DNA of 64,000 nucleotides, taken from contig NZ_CP076019.1 in the NCBI RefSeq assembly GCF_018623055.1, forward strand, positions 2,232,001 to 2,296,000, read 5' to 3'. The notes beneath the pieces were generated by a model. That model saw nothing but the letters and a program-made list of their open reading frames with translations. It searched no databases and was not told the origin of the DNA. Both the position numbers and the translations under genes were made by a program. Positions 6,404-15,703 of this stretch are shown here, piece by piece. The number at the start of each line of letters is the position of its first letter. Positions within the stretch are counted from its first letter, which is position 1. The stretch is from Halorubrum sp. 2020YC2. Lineage in GTDB: Archaea; Halobacteriota; Halobacteria; Halobacteriales; Haloferacaceae.

Positions 6404-8884
6404 ATGACAGGCTGTACACTCTGTGACCTCCCGACCGGGGACGACCCGCACACGGCCCCCGACGTCGACGGCGAGTTCTGCTGCCGCGGCTGCCTGACGG
6501 TCGCGCGCTCGCTCGACGACGTCGAGGACCTCGAGGACCTCGACGAGCGGCGGCCGGACGCGACGCCGGACGACGGGTTCGACGGCGAGACGACGTTCCT
6601 CCACGTCGACGGGATGCACTGCGCGACCTGCGAGTCGTTCCTCGAGATGACGGCGGGCGAGCAGGACGGGGTCGCGGCGGCCGAGGCGAGCTACGCCACC
6701 GACACGATCCGGGTCGACTACGACCCCGACGCCGTGAGCGCCGAGGAACTCCCCGACCGGCTCTCGGTCGCGGGGTACACCGCGAGCGACCGCGCCGACC
6801 CGGACGCGGAGGACGACGACGCGGTCGTCCGGTTCCTCATCGGCGGCGGCTTCTTCGGGATGATGGCGATGCTGTGGTACGTCCTCTTCTTATACCCGAC
6901 CTACTTCGGGTACGAGCCGATCGTCGATCTGGGCGGCGTCTCCGGCACCTACCTCTTCGCGCAGATCTGGCTGTTCGCCTCCATCGTGCTGTTTTACACC
7001 GGCTACCCGATCCTGCGGGGCGCGTACGTGAGCCTGCGGGCGCGGCAGCCGAACATGGACCTGCTCGTGTCGCTCGCGGCGACGAGCTCGTACGCGTACA
7101 GCACGCTCGCGCTGCTCGTCGGCCGGACCGACCTCTACTTCGACGTGACAATCGCCGTAATCTTAGTCGTCACCGCCGGCAACCACTACGAGTCGATCAT
7201 CAAGCGGCGGGCGACCGGCATGCTCGCGGACCTGACGACGACCGAGGACCGCACCGTGCGGACCGAGGCGGGCGAGACCGTCGCCGCCGACGCGGTCGAC
7301 CCCGGCGACCGCCTCCTCGTCCGCCCCGGCGAGCGCGTGCCGTTCGACGGGACCGTCGCAGAGGGGACCGCCGCGGTCGACGAGGCCCTAGTGACCGGCG
7401 AGTCGCTGCCGGCGACGAAACGCGAGGGCGACCCGGTCCGCGGGGGCACCGTCGTCACCGACTCGCCGGTCGTCGTCGAGGTGGGCGAGGACGCGGCGAA
7501 CACCCTCGACACCCTCGTGCGGTTGCTCTGGGAGATCCAGAGCTCCCGGTCCGGGATCCAGCGCCTCGTCGACCGGCTGGCGACCGTGTTCGTCCCCCTC
7601 GTCGTCGCGGTCGCGGCCGTCGGCGCCACCGCCACGCTGGCGCTCGGGTCGGCGCCGGTCGACGCCGCGCTCGTGGGGCTGACGGTGCTCATCGTCTCGT
7701 GTCCCTGCGCGCTCGGGCTGGCGACGCCGCTCGCGGTCGCCGCGGGCATCCGCGACGCCGCCGAGCGCGGCATCGTCGTCGTCTCCGACGCCGTCTTCGA
7801 GGCGGCCGCCGAGGTCGACACCGTCGTCCTCGACAAGACCGGGACGCTCACCGACGGCGAGATGCGGCTGCTCGACGCGACCGCCGCGGACGGGACCCCG
7901 GTCGACCGCGTCCGCGAACGGGCGGCCGCCGTTGAGGGCGCCTCGGTCCACCCCGTTGCCGAGGCGATCGTCTCGGAGGTGGCCGGCGGCGACCGGGACG
8001 CCGCCGAGGGGCGGGCGGCCGACGGGGGCCGCGCAGCGGACGACGCGGCCACCGACGGAGGCGCCGCGACCGCCGGCGACTCGACCGCCGCAGAGGCCGC
8101 CGAAGCCGACGCGGGCGAGGGGATCGACCGCCTCGACGGGCCGTCCGCGACGGCCGTCGACGTCTTCGACCGCGGGGTGGCCGGGCGCGTCGACGGCGAC
8201 GAGGTCGTCGTCGGCCACCCCGACCTCTTCGACGAGCGGGGCTGGCCGGTCTCGGACCGGCTCCGCGAGGCGGGGCGGACCGCGCGCGACCGCGGGAACG
8301 TCCCCGTCTACGTCGGCTGGGACGGCCGCGTGCGCGGGGTCCTCGCGGTCGGGGACGAGGTGCGCGACGGGTGGGAGGCGGTCGTGACCGACCTCGACGC
8401 GGACGGCCGGCGCGTGGTCGTACTCACGGGCGACGCGCCCGAGGCCGCGGCGCGGTTCGCGGACCACCCCGCGATCGACGAGGTGTTCGCCGAGGTGCCG
8501 CCGGAGGCGAAGGCCGAGACGGTCCGCCGGCTCGGCGCGGACGGCTCAGTCGCGATGGTCGGGGACGGGAGCAACGACGCCCCCGCACTCGCCGCGGCCG
8601 ACCTCGGCGTCTCGGTCGCCTCCGGCACCGACCTCGCGGCCGACGCCGCAGACGCGGTCCTGCTTGACGACCGGCTCTCAGCGGTCCCGGAGCTGTTCGC
8701 GGTCACGCGCGGGACGAACCGGCGGCTGAAACAGAACCTCGGCTGGGCGTTCTGCTACAACGCGGTCGCGATCCCGTTGGCGCTCACGGGCGTCCTCAAC
8801 CCCCTGCTGGCCGCGCTCGCGATGGCGTCGAGCAGCCTCCTCGTGGTGACGAACTCGGCGCGGGCGGTGTTCGACCCCGACTGA
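6404..8884 (+). CDS. Copper-type P1B ATPase, CcoI/FixI-like
   Basis: An 826-residue heavy-metal P-type ATPase. The N-terminus has Cys4/Cys7 and a Cys-Cys-Arg-Gly-Cys motif (26-30), like the cysteine-rich head of CcoI/FixI pumps. A heavy-metal-binding domain follows with GMHCATC (Cys73, Cys76). The membrane metal site is Cys433-Pro-Cys435, the phosphorylated Asp is 477 in DKTGT, and GDGSNDAP is near 720. The N-domain HP motif (SVHPVAEA) is followed by an Ala/Asp-rich insertion. CcoI-type pumps supply copper for heme-copper oxidases, and the gene is next to cbaDBAE, so oxidase metallation is the likely role; general copper export is the alternative. Confidence 0.88.
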   Translation: MTGCTLCDLPTGDDPHTAPDVDGEFCCRGCLTVARSLDDVEDLEDLDERRPDATPDDGFDGETTFLHVDGMHCATCESFLEMTAGEQDGVAAAEASYATDTIRVDYDPDAVSAEELPDRLSVAGYTASDRADPDAEDDDAVVRFLIGGGFFGMMAMLWYVLFLYPTYFGYEPIVDLGGVSGTYLFAQIWLFASIVLFYTGYPILRGAYVSLRARQPNMDLLVSLAATSSYAYSTLALLVGRTDLYFDVTIAVILVVTAGNHYESIIKRRATGMLADLTTTEDRTVRTEAGETVAADAVDPGDRLLVRPGERVPFDGTVAEGTAAVDEALVTGESLPATKREGDPVRGGTVVTDSPVVVEVGEDAANTLDTLVRLLWEIQSSRSGIQRLVDRLATVFVPLVVAVAAVGATATLALGSAPVDAALVGLTVLIVSCPCALGLATPLAVAAGIRDAAERGIVVVSDAVFEAAAEVDTVVLDKTGTLTDGEMRLLDATAADGTPVDRVRERAAAVEGASVHPVAEAIVSEVAGGDRDAAEGRAADGGRAADDAATDGGAATAGDSTAAEAAEADAGEGIDRLDGPSATAVDVFDRGVAGRVDGDEVVVGHPDLFDERGWPVSDRLREAGRTARDRGNVPVYVGWDGRVRGVLAVGDEVRDGWEAVVTDLDADGRRVVVLTGDAPEAAARFADHPAIDEVFAEVPPEAKAETVRRLGADGSVAMVGDGSNDAPALAAADLGVSVASGTDLAADAADAVLLDDRLSAVPELFAVTRGTNRRLKQNLGWAFCYNAVAIPLALTGVLNPLLAALAMASSSLLVVTNSARAVFDPD

Positions 8885-8903
8885 CGCCGGGCGCGCCGAG
8901 GCG

Positions 8904-9464
8904 TCAGTTCCCGCCGCGCTCCGCGTCCCCCTCGCCGCGACCGCTCGGGAGGAGCCGCCGCCCCAGCGCTCCGAGGCGCTTGTACGCGAGGTTGACGTAC
9001 AGCCCCGAGAGGAAGACGACCCCGACGACGAGCGGTACGTCGTCGACCCCCTGACCGAGGACGACGTCCGACAGCAGGTAGATCCCGACCCCGAGCGGCA
9101 GCGCGGCCGGCAGCCGGAAGTTGTACCGAACGAGCGTGCCCACGGAGGCGTCGAACCGCTCGATGAGCGCCGTGAACACGAACCCCAGCGCGCCGAGCAG
9201 GCTGAACAGCGGGACGGAGGGCGGTACGATGCCGGAGGCGAGACCGTCGACGGCGACGAACGGCGCGCCGACCGCCACCGACGCCGCGGCGACGAGCGCG
9301 ACGGTGAGGAGGACGTCGAGGACGATGACGGCGACCCCGAGCCGCGAGCGGTACCAGATTCGGTCGAGTCCCGTCCGCTCGCCAGCGGCGGCGCTCGAAC
9401 GGTCCCCGTCGACCGAGGGGGCGGCGCCGGTACCGCTCCGGTTCCGTTCCGATGAGTCCGACAT
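8904..9464 (-). CDS. Integral membrane protein of unknown function
   Basis: A 186-residue protein. A disordered, charged N-terminus (1-35) precedes four hydrophobic segments, at about 42-62, 82-97, 115-133 and 138-152, with a basic patch (YKRLGALGRRLL) at the end and an acidic tail. There is no catalytic motif and I do not recognise the family. It is convergent with the copper ATPase. Confidence 0.55.
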   Translation of the reverse strand: MSDSSERNRSGTGAAPSVDGDRSSAAAGERTGLDRIWYRSRLGVAVIVLDVLLTVALVAAASVAVGAPFVAVDGLASGIVPPSVPLFSLLGALGFVFTALIERFDASVGTLVRYNFRLPAALPLGVGIYLLSDVVLGQGVDDVPLVVGVVFLSGLYVNLAYKRLGALGRRLLPSGRGEGDAERGGN

Positions 9465-9582
9465 CGGGGATTGGTTCGTCGGCCGACAGTAACTATTTTC
9501 TCCTGCGGCGGGACGGGTCGGCGCCGCTCGCGCGGACGAACGACCGGTTGCGAGACGGGCGCGGAGCGCCGTCGACCGGAGA

Positions 9583-9825
9583 CTACGCGGCCGCGCCGAC
9601 GTGCGGCTTGACCGCCCTGACGATGGCGTCGACGTCGTACTCGTCTTCGGTCTTGTCGAAGACGACCTCGCCGTCCGCGCGGACGACGAACACGCCCGCG
9701 TCGCCGGTCACCAAGGCGACCTCGTCGATCTGTTCGCCGAACTGTTTGAGGATCGCCTCGGAGACGTCTTGCGCGCGGTTCAACATGCCACATGGGACGC
9801 AGTACTCGACTTCGACGCGGGTCAT
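9583..9825 (-). CDS. SelW/SelT/SelH-type redox protein (Rdx family)
   Basis: An 80-residue protein with the family's opening VEVEYCVPCGMLNRA, in which Cys9 and Cys12 form the CxxC that in some eukaryotic members is Cys-x-x-Sec. The following EAILKQFGEQIDEVALVTGD and VFDKTEDEYDVDAI are typical of the thioredoxin-like Rdx fold. Probably cytoplasmic and thiol-redox active; the physiological partner is unknown. Confidence 0.75.
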   Translation of the reverse strand: MTRVEVEYCVPCGMLNRAQDVSEAILKQFGEQIDEVALVTGDAGVFVVRADGEVVFDKTEDEYDVDAIVRAVKPHVGAAA

Positions 9826-9914
9826 ACGGGACGGCGTTCGAGTCGGACGTACTTAAGATCGCACCGCGCGACGGTCGCGGCCGCGTCGGTTCGCGTCGGC
9901 CCGGCCCTCCCGGC

Positions 9915-10997
9915 TCACGACGGTCGGTCGACGCCGGCGATCTCGAAGCGCGCGCCGCCGTCGTCGCCCGCGCCGATCCGGAGCGTCCAGCCGTGCGCGT
10001 CGACGATCTGGTCGACGATCGCCAGCCCGAACCCGGTCCCGTCCTGCGTCGTGGTAAAGCCGGTCTCGCGCACCCGTTCGGCCCGGTCGTCCGGGATCCC
10101 GGGGCCATCGTCCTCGAAGAAGAACCCGACTTCCCCGTCGAGCGCGCCCACCCGAACGGTCACCCCCGGACCGCCGTGTTCGACCGCGTTCCGAAAGAGG
10201 TTCTCGAAGACGTGCGACAGCCGGTCGGCGTCGGCTCGCACCGCCGGCGGTTCCGCCACGCGAAGCGTCGCGTCGGCCGTGTCCACGCGCGACCAACACC
10301 GACGCGCGCACTCGTCGACCGCGACGTCGTCGACCTCGTCGACGCGTTTCCCCTCGCGGGCGAGCGCGAGCGTCTCCCCGATTATGTCCTCCATCCGGTC
10401 GAGCGCGGGTTCGACGGCGTCCAAGTGGTCGTCGTCGGGGTGTTCTCGCCTCGCGAGGTCGAGGTGCCCGCGAGCGACGGTGAGGGGGTTCCGGAGGTCG
10501 TGACTCACGACGCTCGCGAACTCCTCGAGTCGGTCCCGCTCGCGGCGGAGCTCGGTCCGCCGGATCCGATCGCGTTCGGCCCTGACCTCGCGTTCGATAG
10601 CCCTCGCCTCGAACAGCCCGATGAGCAGCCCGATACCGCCGCCGAAGCCGATCGCCCAGCGGATCCAGCCGAACACCTGAAACGCGGACTCGGTCGGGAG
10701 CGTCGGCATGAACCCGACGTTGACGAGGAGAAACACCGCCGCACCCGCGAGCCACCACCGGTTGAGACGCCGGTACCGCGCGACCGAGATATCGGACCGC
10801 GGGAGCCGTCGGACGAGGTAGCCCACCCCGAGCAGGACCGCGGCCGAGGAGACGTACCCCACCCAGTAGCCGCTCGGCTCGGGGACGGATCCGACCGAGA
10901 GCAACGCGAGTTCTCCGGCGAGCGAGAGGACGAACGCGAGGCCGAGGCCCCAGATCGGCCACAGCGGTTTGACGACCGTTTTCGGCGGAGCAGCCAT
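9915..10997 (-). CDS. Membrane sensor histidine kinase
   Basis: A 360-residue protein. Residues 12-130 contain about four membrane helices, then a charged linker, then the dimerisation/phosphoacceptor helix with His166 in VVSHDLRNPL. A Bergerat ATPase domain follows, with an N box around ENLFRNAVEHGG, FFFEDDGPGIP and GTGFGLAIVDQI. It probably senses a membrane or redox signal and phosphorylates a response regulator, but no regulator gene is adjacent, so it is an orphan kinase here. Confidence 0.88.
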   Translation of the reverse strand: MAAPPKTVVKPLWPIWGLGLAFVLSLAGELALLSVGSVPEPSGYWVGYVSSAAVLLGVGYLVRRLPRSDISVARYRRLNRWWLAGAAVFLLVNVGFMPTLPTESAFQVFGWIRWAIGFGGGIGLLIGLFEARAIEREVRAERDRIRRTELRRERDRLEEFASVVSHDLRNPLTVARGHLDLARREHPDDDHLDAVEPALDRMEDIIGETLALAREGKRVDEVDDVAVDECARRCWSRVDTADATLRVAEPPAVRADADRLSHVFENLFRNAVEHGGPGVTVRVGALDGEVGFFFEDDGPGIPDDRAERVRETGFTTTQDGTGFGLAIVDQIVDAHGWTLRIGAGDDGGARFEIAGVDRPS

Positions 10998-11084
10998 CGA
11001 TTGCGGGCGCTCGGCTCGGGATCGGATAACCGGTACCGTTCCGGCTATCAGTTTCGAGAGGGCCGGCCGCTTCGAGCGACCGGC

Positions 11085-12488
11085 TCAGACCACGAGCGAG
11101 TCGAAGACGACGGCGAACAGCAGGAGCCCGAGGTAGGCGTTCGACGCGTGGAACGCGCGGAACGCCGCCCCCTCCGTCTGCTCGTAGTGGAGCCGGACGA
11201 CCGCCCAGAGGAAGACGGCCCCGACGCCGACGCCGACGACGGCGTACAGCGCGCCGAGCGGCTCGGCGGCCGCGGCGAGCGCGACCGCGGCGACCAGCGT
11301 CGCCCCGAGGTACCAGAGGATGTGGCGGCGCGTCGCGGTCTCGCCGCGGACGACGGGCATCATCGGGAAGCCGCCGCGCTCGTAGTCGTCCTTGTACGCT
11401 AACGCGAGGTTGTAGAAGTGCGCGGGCGTCCACAGGAAGATGACGAGGGCGAGCAGCAGGCCGCCGCCGCCGACCTCGCCCGTGACCGCGGCCCAGCCGA
11501 TGAGCGCCGGGAGCGCGCCGGCCGCGCCGCCGAGGACGGTGTTCTGGACCGTGTTCGGCTTGAGGACGAGCGTGTACACGACGCTGTAAAACAAGATCGC
11601 GACCAGCCCGAGCGCGGCCGTCAGCGGGTTCACCGTCCAGAACAGCGCGAGCGAGGCGAGCGCGAGGGCGGTGCCGAACGCGAGCGCGTGCGAGACCGGC
11701 ACGAGGTCGGTCGCGAGCGGGCGGTCGCTGGTGCGTTGCATCCGCTTGTCCACGTCGCGCTCGAACACGTGGTTGAACGTGCCGGAGGCACCGATGGAGA
11801 GCGCGCCGCCGGCGAGCGTCGCGCCGACCGCGTACGGGGTGAACCCAGGACCGCCCCGGAGCGCCATCGCCGCGGCGGCGACGAGGCAGAGCAGCCACAT
11901 CAGGCGCGGCTTCATCAGCCGGAAGTACGCCGCCGCGGTCGCCTTCAGCCGCGGGAGCGTCGCGGACGGGATGTCCGGCTCCGGCGCCTCCTCTATCGGC
12001 GGGAGGTCGTCGGTGCCGGGCTCGAAGTCGTCGGGGGCGTCGTCCGGCGTTCCGGTCTCGGCCTCCAGCCACCAGGCGAGCGCCGCGAGGACGGCGCCGA
12101 AGATGCCGACGCCGAGGAGGAGGTGCGCCGAGCCGAGCGCGGCCGGGAGGTCTCCGAGGGCGACGAGCGCGCCGACGCCGGCCTGGGCGGGGTAGACGAC
12201 GAGCGCGACCGCGAGCGCGGCGCGGACCCGACGGTCGACGCCGTCCCGCCACGCGAGCGCGGCGGAGAGCGCGACCAGAAGACCGACCACGACCGCGAGG
12301 ACGCGGTGGCCGAGGGCGATCCACCCCGCCGTCTCCGTCGGGAGGGCGACGCCGCCACCGCAGGCGGGCCAGCCGCCGCAGGCGGTCGCCGCCTCCGTGA
12401 GGGAGGTGGTCGCGCCGACGACGACGAGCAGGTACACGCCCATCGCGGCCGCGGCCAACACCGCGGGGAACTTGTCGGGGATGTTCAC
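11085..12488 (-). CDS. ctaB: Heme A synthase-like / heme O synthase fusion (CtaB)
   Basis: A 467-residue fusion. Residues 1-150 hold a four-helix CtaA/COX15-like half with the CGGWPACGG motif and a conserved ALGHRVLAV histidine. After an acidic linker (about 150-175) comes a UbiA-type prenyltransferase: KPRLMWLL, then NHVFERDVDKRM with the Asp residues that bind Mg-farnesyl diphosphate. CtaB adds a farnesyl group to heme B to make heme O for terminal oxidases. It lies close to the oxidase and copper-pump genes. The N-terminal half may be a heme-handling or heme A synthase half-unit. Confidence 0.88.
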   Translation of the reverse strand: MNIPDKFPAVLAAAAMGVYLLVVVGATTSLTEAATACGGWPACGGGVALPTETAGWIALGHRVLAVVVGLLVALSAALAWRDGVDRRVRAALAVALVVYPAQAGVGALVALGDLPAALGSAHLLLGVGIFGAVLAALAWWLEAETGTPDDAPDDFEPGTDDLPPIEEAPEPDIPSATLPRLKATAAAYFRLMKPRLMWLLCLVAAAAMALRGGPGFTPYAVGATLAGGALSIGASGTFNHVFERDVDKRMQRTSDRPLATDLVPVSHALAFGTALALASLALFWTVNPLTAALGLVAILFYSVVYTLVLKPNTVQNTVLGGAAGALPALIGWAAVTGEVGGGGLLLALVIFLWTPAHFYNLALAYKDDYERGGFPMMPVVRGETATRRHILWYLGATLVAAVALAAAAEPLGALYAVVGVGVGAVFLWAVVRLHYEQTEGAAFRAFHASNAYLGLLLFAVVFDSLVV

Positions 12489-12600
12489 TCACCTCGGTTT
12501 GGGAGCCAGTCCATTTAGATGCCGCGCTTCCGCTCCCCCCGAGTTCGCTCAACGGAGCGTCCCGGGTTCGGGCGGCGGCGCGTCCGGGTCGCGCGGCGGG

Positions 12601-13053
12601 TTACGAGCGGGTCGCGTCCGACTCGCCGCCGCGCTCGCGCAGGATGCGGTCGACGATGTCGCCGCTGGAGAGCAGTTCGTCCTCGTAGTTCGGCTCCCGG
12701 CCCGACGCGCGCTCGACCCGGCAGTCGACGCCGCGGGCGTCGAGGGCGGCCGCGATGTCCGCCTCGTCGTGGTGCTGGTCGAACCCGAGCACGATCACGT
12801 CGGGGTCGAGCCGCTCGATGGGGACGAACACGTCTTCCGGGTCCCCGAGGTGGGCCTCGTCGACCGCGTCGAGCGCCGCGACCATGTCGCGCCGCTGGCG
12901 GGCGCAAAGCACCGGGGCGGGCTTGTGCGTGACGTTCGGGCGGCGGGCGACGATGGCGTGGAGTTCGTCGCCGTGCGTCGCCGCGTCTTCGAGGTAGTGG
13001 ACGTGGCCGGGGTGGAGCAGGTCGAACGTTCCCTGCGCGACGACCCGGGTCAT
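12601..13053 (-). CDS. ribL: Archaeal FAD synthetase
   Basis: A 150-residue nucleotidyltransferase with [17 protein letters not shown]; His14 and His17 form the HxGH ATP-binding motif. The later [15 protein letters not shown] resembles the ISSxxI motif. RibL transfers AMP from ATP to FMN to make FAD. The closest relatives are glycerol-3-phosphate cytidylyltransferases, but archaeal proteins of this length and pattern are FAD synthetases. The ATG overlaps the stop of the JAMM gene by four bases, so the two are coupled. Confidence 0.85.
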   Translation of the reverse strand: MTRVVAQGTFDLLHPGHVHYLEDAATHGDELHAIVARRPNVTHKPAPVLCARQRRDMVAALDAVDEAHLGDPEDVFVPIERLDPDVIVLGFDQHHDEADIAAALDARGVDCRVERASGREPNYEDELLSSGDIVDRILRERGGESDATRS

Positions 13054-13565
13054 CGTAGCCACGAGAGGAAGCCGCCCGAGTCGCTGTCGTCCAGTTCGCG
13101 GTCGATGTCCTCCTGAGTGAAATCGAAGAAGTGCTCGTCGGGCACCTCCACGTCGAGCACGTCGAGGGTGGTCTGTCGCCCCTCGTTGTCGAACGCCTTC
13201 CAGTCGCCCCACCCGTAGGGCGCGCCGGCGATGATGTGGACTTTTCCCTGCCCGAACGTCGCGAGGTCGGCGTCGCTCGGCCGCAGCGCGCCGTTGGGAT
13301 GGGAGTGGACCGAGCCGACCGCGCGCATGTCGTTCGGCTTCATGTGCGATCGGACGCTGGCGCTCGTCGGACTCGACTCCGTTCCCGGGATGACCAGCAC
13401 GTCGGTTATCACCTGGCCGTCTCGGTCGAGGTCCAGCTTCCGGGCGTCGTCCGCGCGGAGGAACCCCATGTACTCGTTGGGGTGGGTCTCCTCGCTCGCC
13501 TCGAGGACGAAATCCAGGGTCTCTCGGGCGATCCCGAGGAGCTCGTCCGAGCGGAACAGTCGCAT
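13050..13565 (-). CDS. JAMM/MPN+ metalloprotease (desampylase-like)
   Basis: A 171-residue protein starting [11 protein letters not shown] (13565); an upstream in-frame ATG would add nine basic residues not needed by the fold. The zinc motif is complete: Glu31 in NEYMGF, His87-Ser-His89-Pro, then Ser97 and Asp100. In Haloferax, JAMM proteins remove ubiquitin-like SAMP modifiers from target proteins; this one is somewhat larger than HvJAMM1. Its overlap with ribL is odd, since no functional link between FAD synthesis and desampylation is known to me. Confidence 0.82.
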   Translation of the reverse strand: MRLFRSDELLGIARETLDFVLEASEETHPNEYMGFLRADDARKLDLDRDGQVITDVLVIPGTESSPTSASVRSHMKPNDMRAVGSVHSHPNGALRPSDADLATFGQGKVHIIAGAPYGWGDWKAFDNEGRQTTLDVLDVEVPDEHFFDFTQEDIDRELDDSDSGGFLSWLR

Positions 13566-13705
13566 GTCCGAGATAAGTCGCCGTCGCCTCATAGGGGTTC
13601 CGGACCGCGGGACGCGGCGGGGCGTATCGGCCCCGTGCGGGCGAGCTTCGGCCCCGCGAGCCCCGAGAGAACAGGCTTAACACCGGCCGTTCCCGAGGAG
13701 TGTCC

Positions 13706-15676
13706 ATGAGCGAAAACACCGCCGGGGATTCCGGCACGCGGGGCGATTCGAGCCCCGAACCCGACGCCGACGCGGCGGAGGGGACGGTCGAGGATCGGTC
13801 GGAGCGCGCGGCCGACGACCGCCCGACCGTCTACGATCTGGCACCGGACTGTACCCTCGAAGACGCCGAGGTCGACGCCTTGTACCACGCCGAGGTCAAC
13901 GGCGTCGTCGACTACGGCGTGTTCGTCGACCTCTCCGACGCCCTCTCCGGTCTCGTCCACGAGTCGAACCTCGACGGCGACTACGCGGTGGGCGACCGGT
14001 TGGTCGTCCGGCTCACCGAGGTGAAGGAGAACGGCGACGTCGCGTTCGACGACGTCGACCCCGACGACTACCGGACCGAGACCGTCGCCCACGAGCCGAC
14101 CGTCTCGCGGGTCCGGGGGCTCGCCCCGGGCGACGAGGTGACCGTCGAGGGCGAGGTCGTCCAGGCGAAACAGACGGGCGGCCCCACGATATTCGCCGTC
14201 GCGGACGCCTCCGGCGTCCTCTCCTGTGCCGCGTTCGAGTCCGCCGGCGTCCGGGCGTACCCGGAGGTCGAGGTGGGCGACATGGTCCACGTCTCGGGGA
14301 CGATCGAGAGCCGCGAGGACGCGCTCCAGCTCGAAGTGGACTCGCTGAAGCGGCTCCCCGACGAGCGCGCCGCGGAGGCCCGCGAGCGCTACGAGGCGGC
14401 CCTCGACGAGCGCGCCGAGCCCGCCGACGTCGACCCGCTCGTCGAGTGGGAGGCGTTCGAGCCGATCCACGAGGACCTCCGCGAACTCGCCCGGCTGCTC
14501 CGCCGGACCGTCCTCACCGGCCGCCCGATCCGCGTCCGCCACCACGCCGACGGTGACGGGATGTGCGCCGCAATTCCGGTTCAGCTCGCCTTGGAGAACC
14601 TCGTCGAGGAGGTCCACGGCGACCCCGACGCGGCGCGGCACCTGTTCAAGCGGCTCCCGAGCAAGGCGCCGTACTACGAGATGGAAGACGTCACCCGCGA
14701 CCTCAACTTCGCCTTGGAGGGCCGCGCCCGCCACGGCCAGAAGCTCCCCTTCCTCCTCATGTTGGACAACGGGTCGACCGAGGAGGACGTGCCGGCCTAC
14801 GAGAACCTCGCGCACTACGACATCCCCATCGCGGCGGTCGACCACCACCACCCCGACCCCGAGGCGGTCGAGCCGCTGCTCGACGCCCACGTCAACCCGT
14901 ACCTCCACGGCGAGGACTACCGGGTCACCACCGGGATGATGTGCGTCGAGCTCGCCCGGCTCGTCGACCCGTCGCTCACCGAAGAGCTCGAACACGTGCC
15001 GGCGGTCGCCGGCCTCTCCGACCGCTCGAAGGCGGAGGCGATGGACGACTACGTCGCGCTCGCGGAGGGCGCGGGCTACGACGAGTCCGACCTCCTCGAC
15101 ATCGGGGAGGCGCTCGACTACGCCGCCCACTGGCTCCGCTACTCCGAGGGGAAGACGCTCGTCAACGACGCCCTCAACGTGGGCTGTGACGACGAAGGGC
15201 GCCACGAGGAGCTGGTCGAGTTCCTCTCCGACCGCGCCGAGCGCGACGTGGAGCGCCAGCTCGACGCCGTCGACGACCACGTCGAACACGAGCGGCTCGC
15301 ATCGGGCGCGCACCTCTACCGGATCGACTTAGACGAGTACGCGCACCGGTTCACCTACCCCGCGCCAGGGAAGACGACCGGCGAGCTCCACGATGCGAAG
15401 GTGAAAGCGACCGGCGACCCGGTGATCACCATCGGCTACGGACCCGACTTCTCCGTGCTCCGCTCGGACGGCGTCCGGCTCGACATCCCGAACATGGTGA
15501 CCGAGCTGAACGAGGAGCTGCCCGAGGCCGGCGTCTCGGGCGGCGGCCACCTCGTCGTCGGCTCGATCAAGTTCGTGAAGGGCCGGCGGAGCGAGGTGAT
15601 CGAGGCGCTCGTCGCGAAGATGGCGGACGCCGAGATCGACGAGGCGCTCTCGTCGACCATCGCGCTCGACGACTGA
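13706..15676 (+). CDS. DHH-family phosphoesterase/nuclease with S1 and OB domains
   Basis: A 656-residue RecJ-like protein; ATG at 13706 preferred over GTG at 13700. A disordered acidic head (1-45) is followed by an S1-like RNA-binding domain ([23 protein letters not shown]), an OB fold ([21 protein letters not shown]), and then the DHH core with HHADGDGM near residue 278, LDNGSTEED, and VDHHHPD near 378. A DHHA1-like end carries [12 protein letters not shown]. This domain order is common in haloarchaea and suggests a single-strand DNA or RNA exonuclease. Confidence 0.83.
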   Translation: MSENTAGDSGTRGDSSPEPDADAAEGTVEDRSERAADDRPTVYDLAPDCTLEDAEVDALYHAEVNGVVDYGVFVDLSDALSGLVHESNLDGDYAVGDRLVVRLTEVKENGDVAFDDVDPDDYRTETVAHEPTVSRVRGLAPGDEVTVEGEVVQAKQTGGPTIFAVADASGVLSCAAFESAGVRAYPEVEVGDMVHVSGTIESREDALQLEVDSLKRLPDERAAEARERYEAALDERAEPADVDPLVEWEAFEPIHEDLRELARLLRRTVLTGRPIRVRHHADGDGMCAAIPVQLALENLVEEVHGDPDAARHLFKRLPSKAPYYEMEDVTRDLNFALEGRARHGQKLPFLLMLDNGSTEEDVPAYENLAHYDIPIAAVDHHHPDPEAVEPLLDAHVNPYLHGEDYRVTTGMMCVELARLVDPSLTEELEHVPAVAGLSDRSKAEAMDDYVALAEGAGYDESDLLDIGEALDYAAHWLRYSEGKTLVNDALNVGCDDEGRHEELVEFLSDRAERDVERQLDAVDDHVEHERLASGAHLYRIDLDEYAHRFTYPAPGKTTGELHDAKVKATGDPVITIGYGPDFSVLRSDGVRLDIPNMVTELNEELPEAGVSGGGHLVVGSIKFVKGRRSEVIEALVAKMADAEIDEALSSTIALDD

Positions 15677-15703
15677 CCCCGGCCGGGCCCGCGTTCCCAC
15701 TTC

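Noticed and set aside
13589-15313. 574-residue open frame opposite the DHH gene
   Set aside because: Biased composition and no domain; the DHH protein on the other strand is unambiguous.
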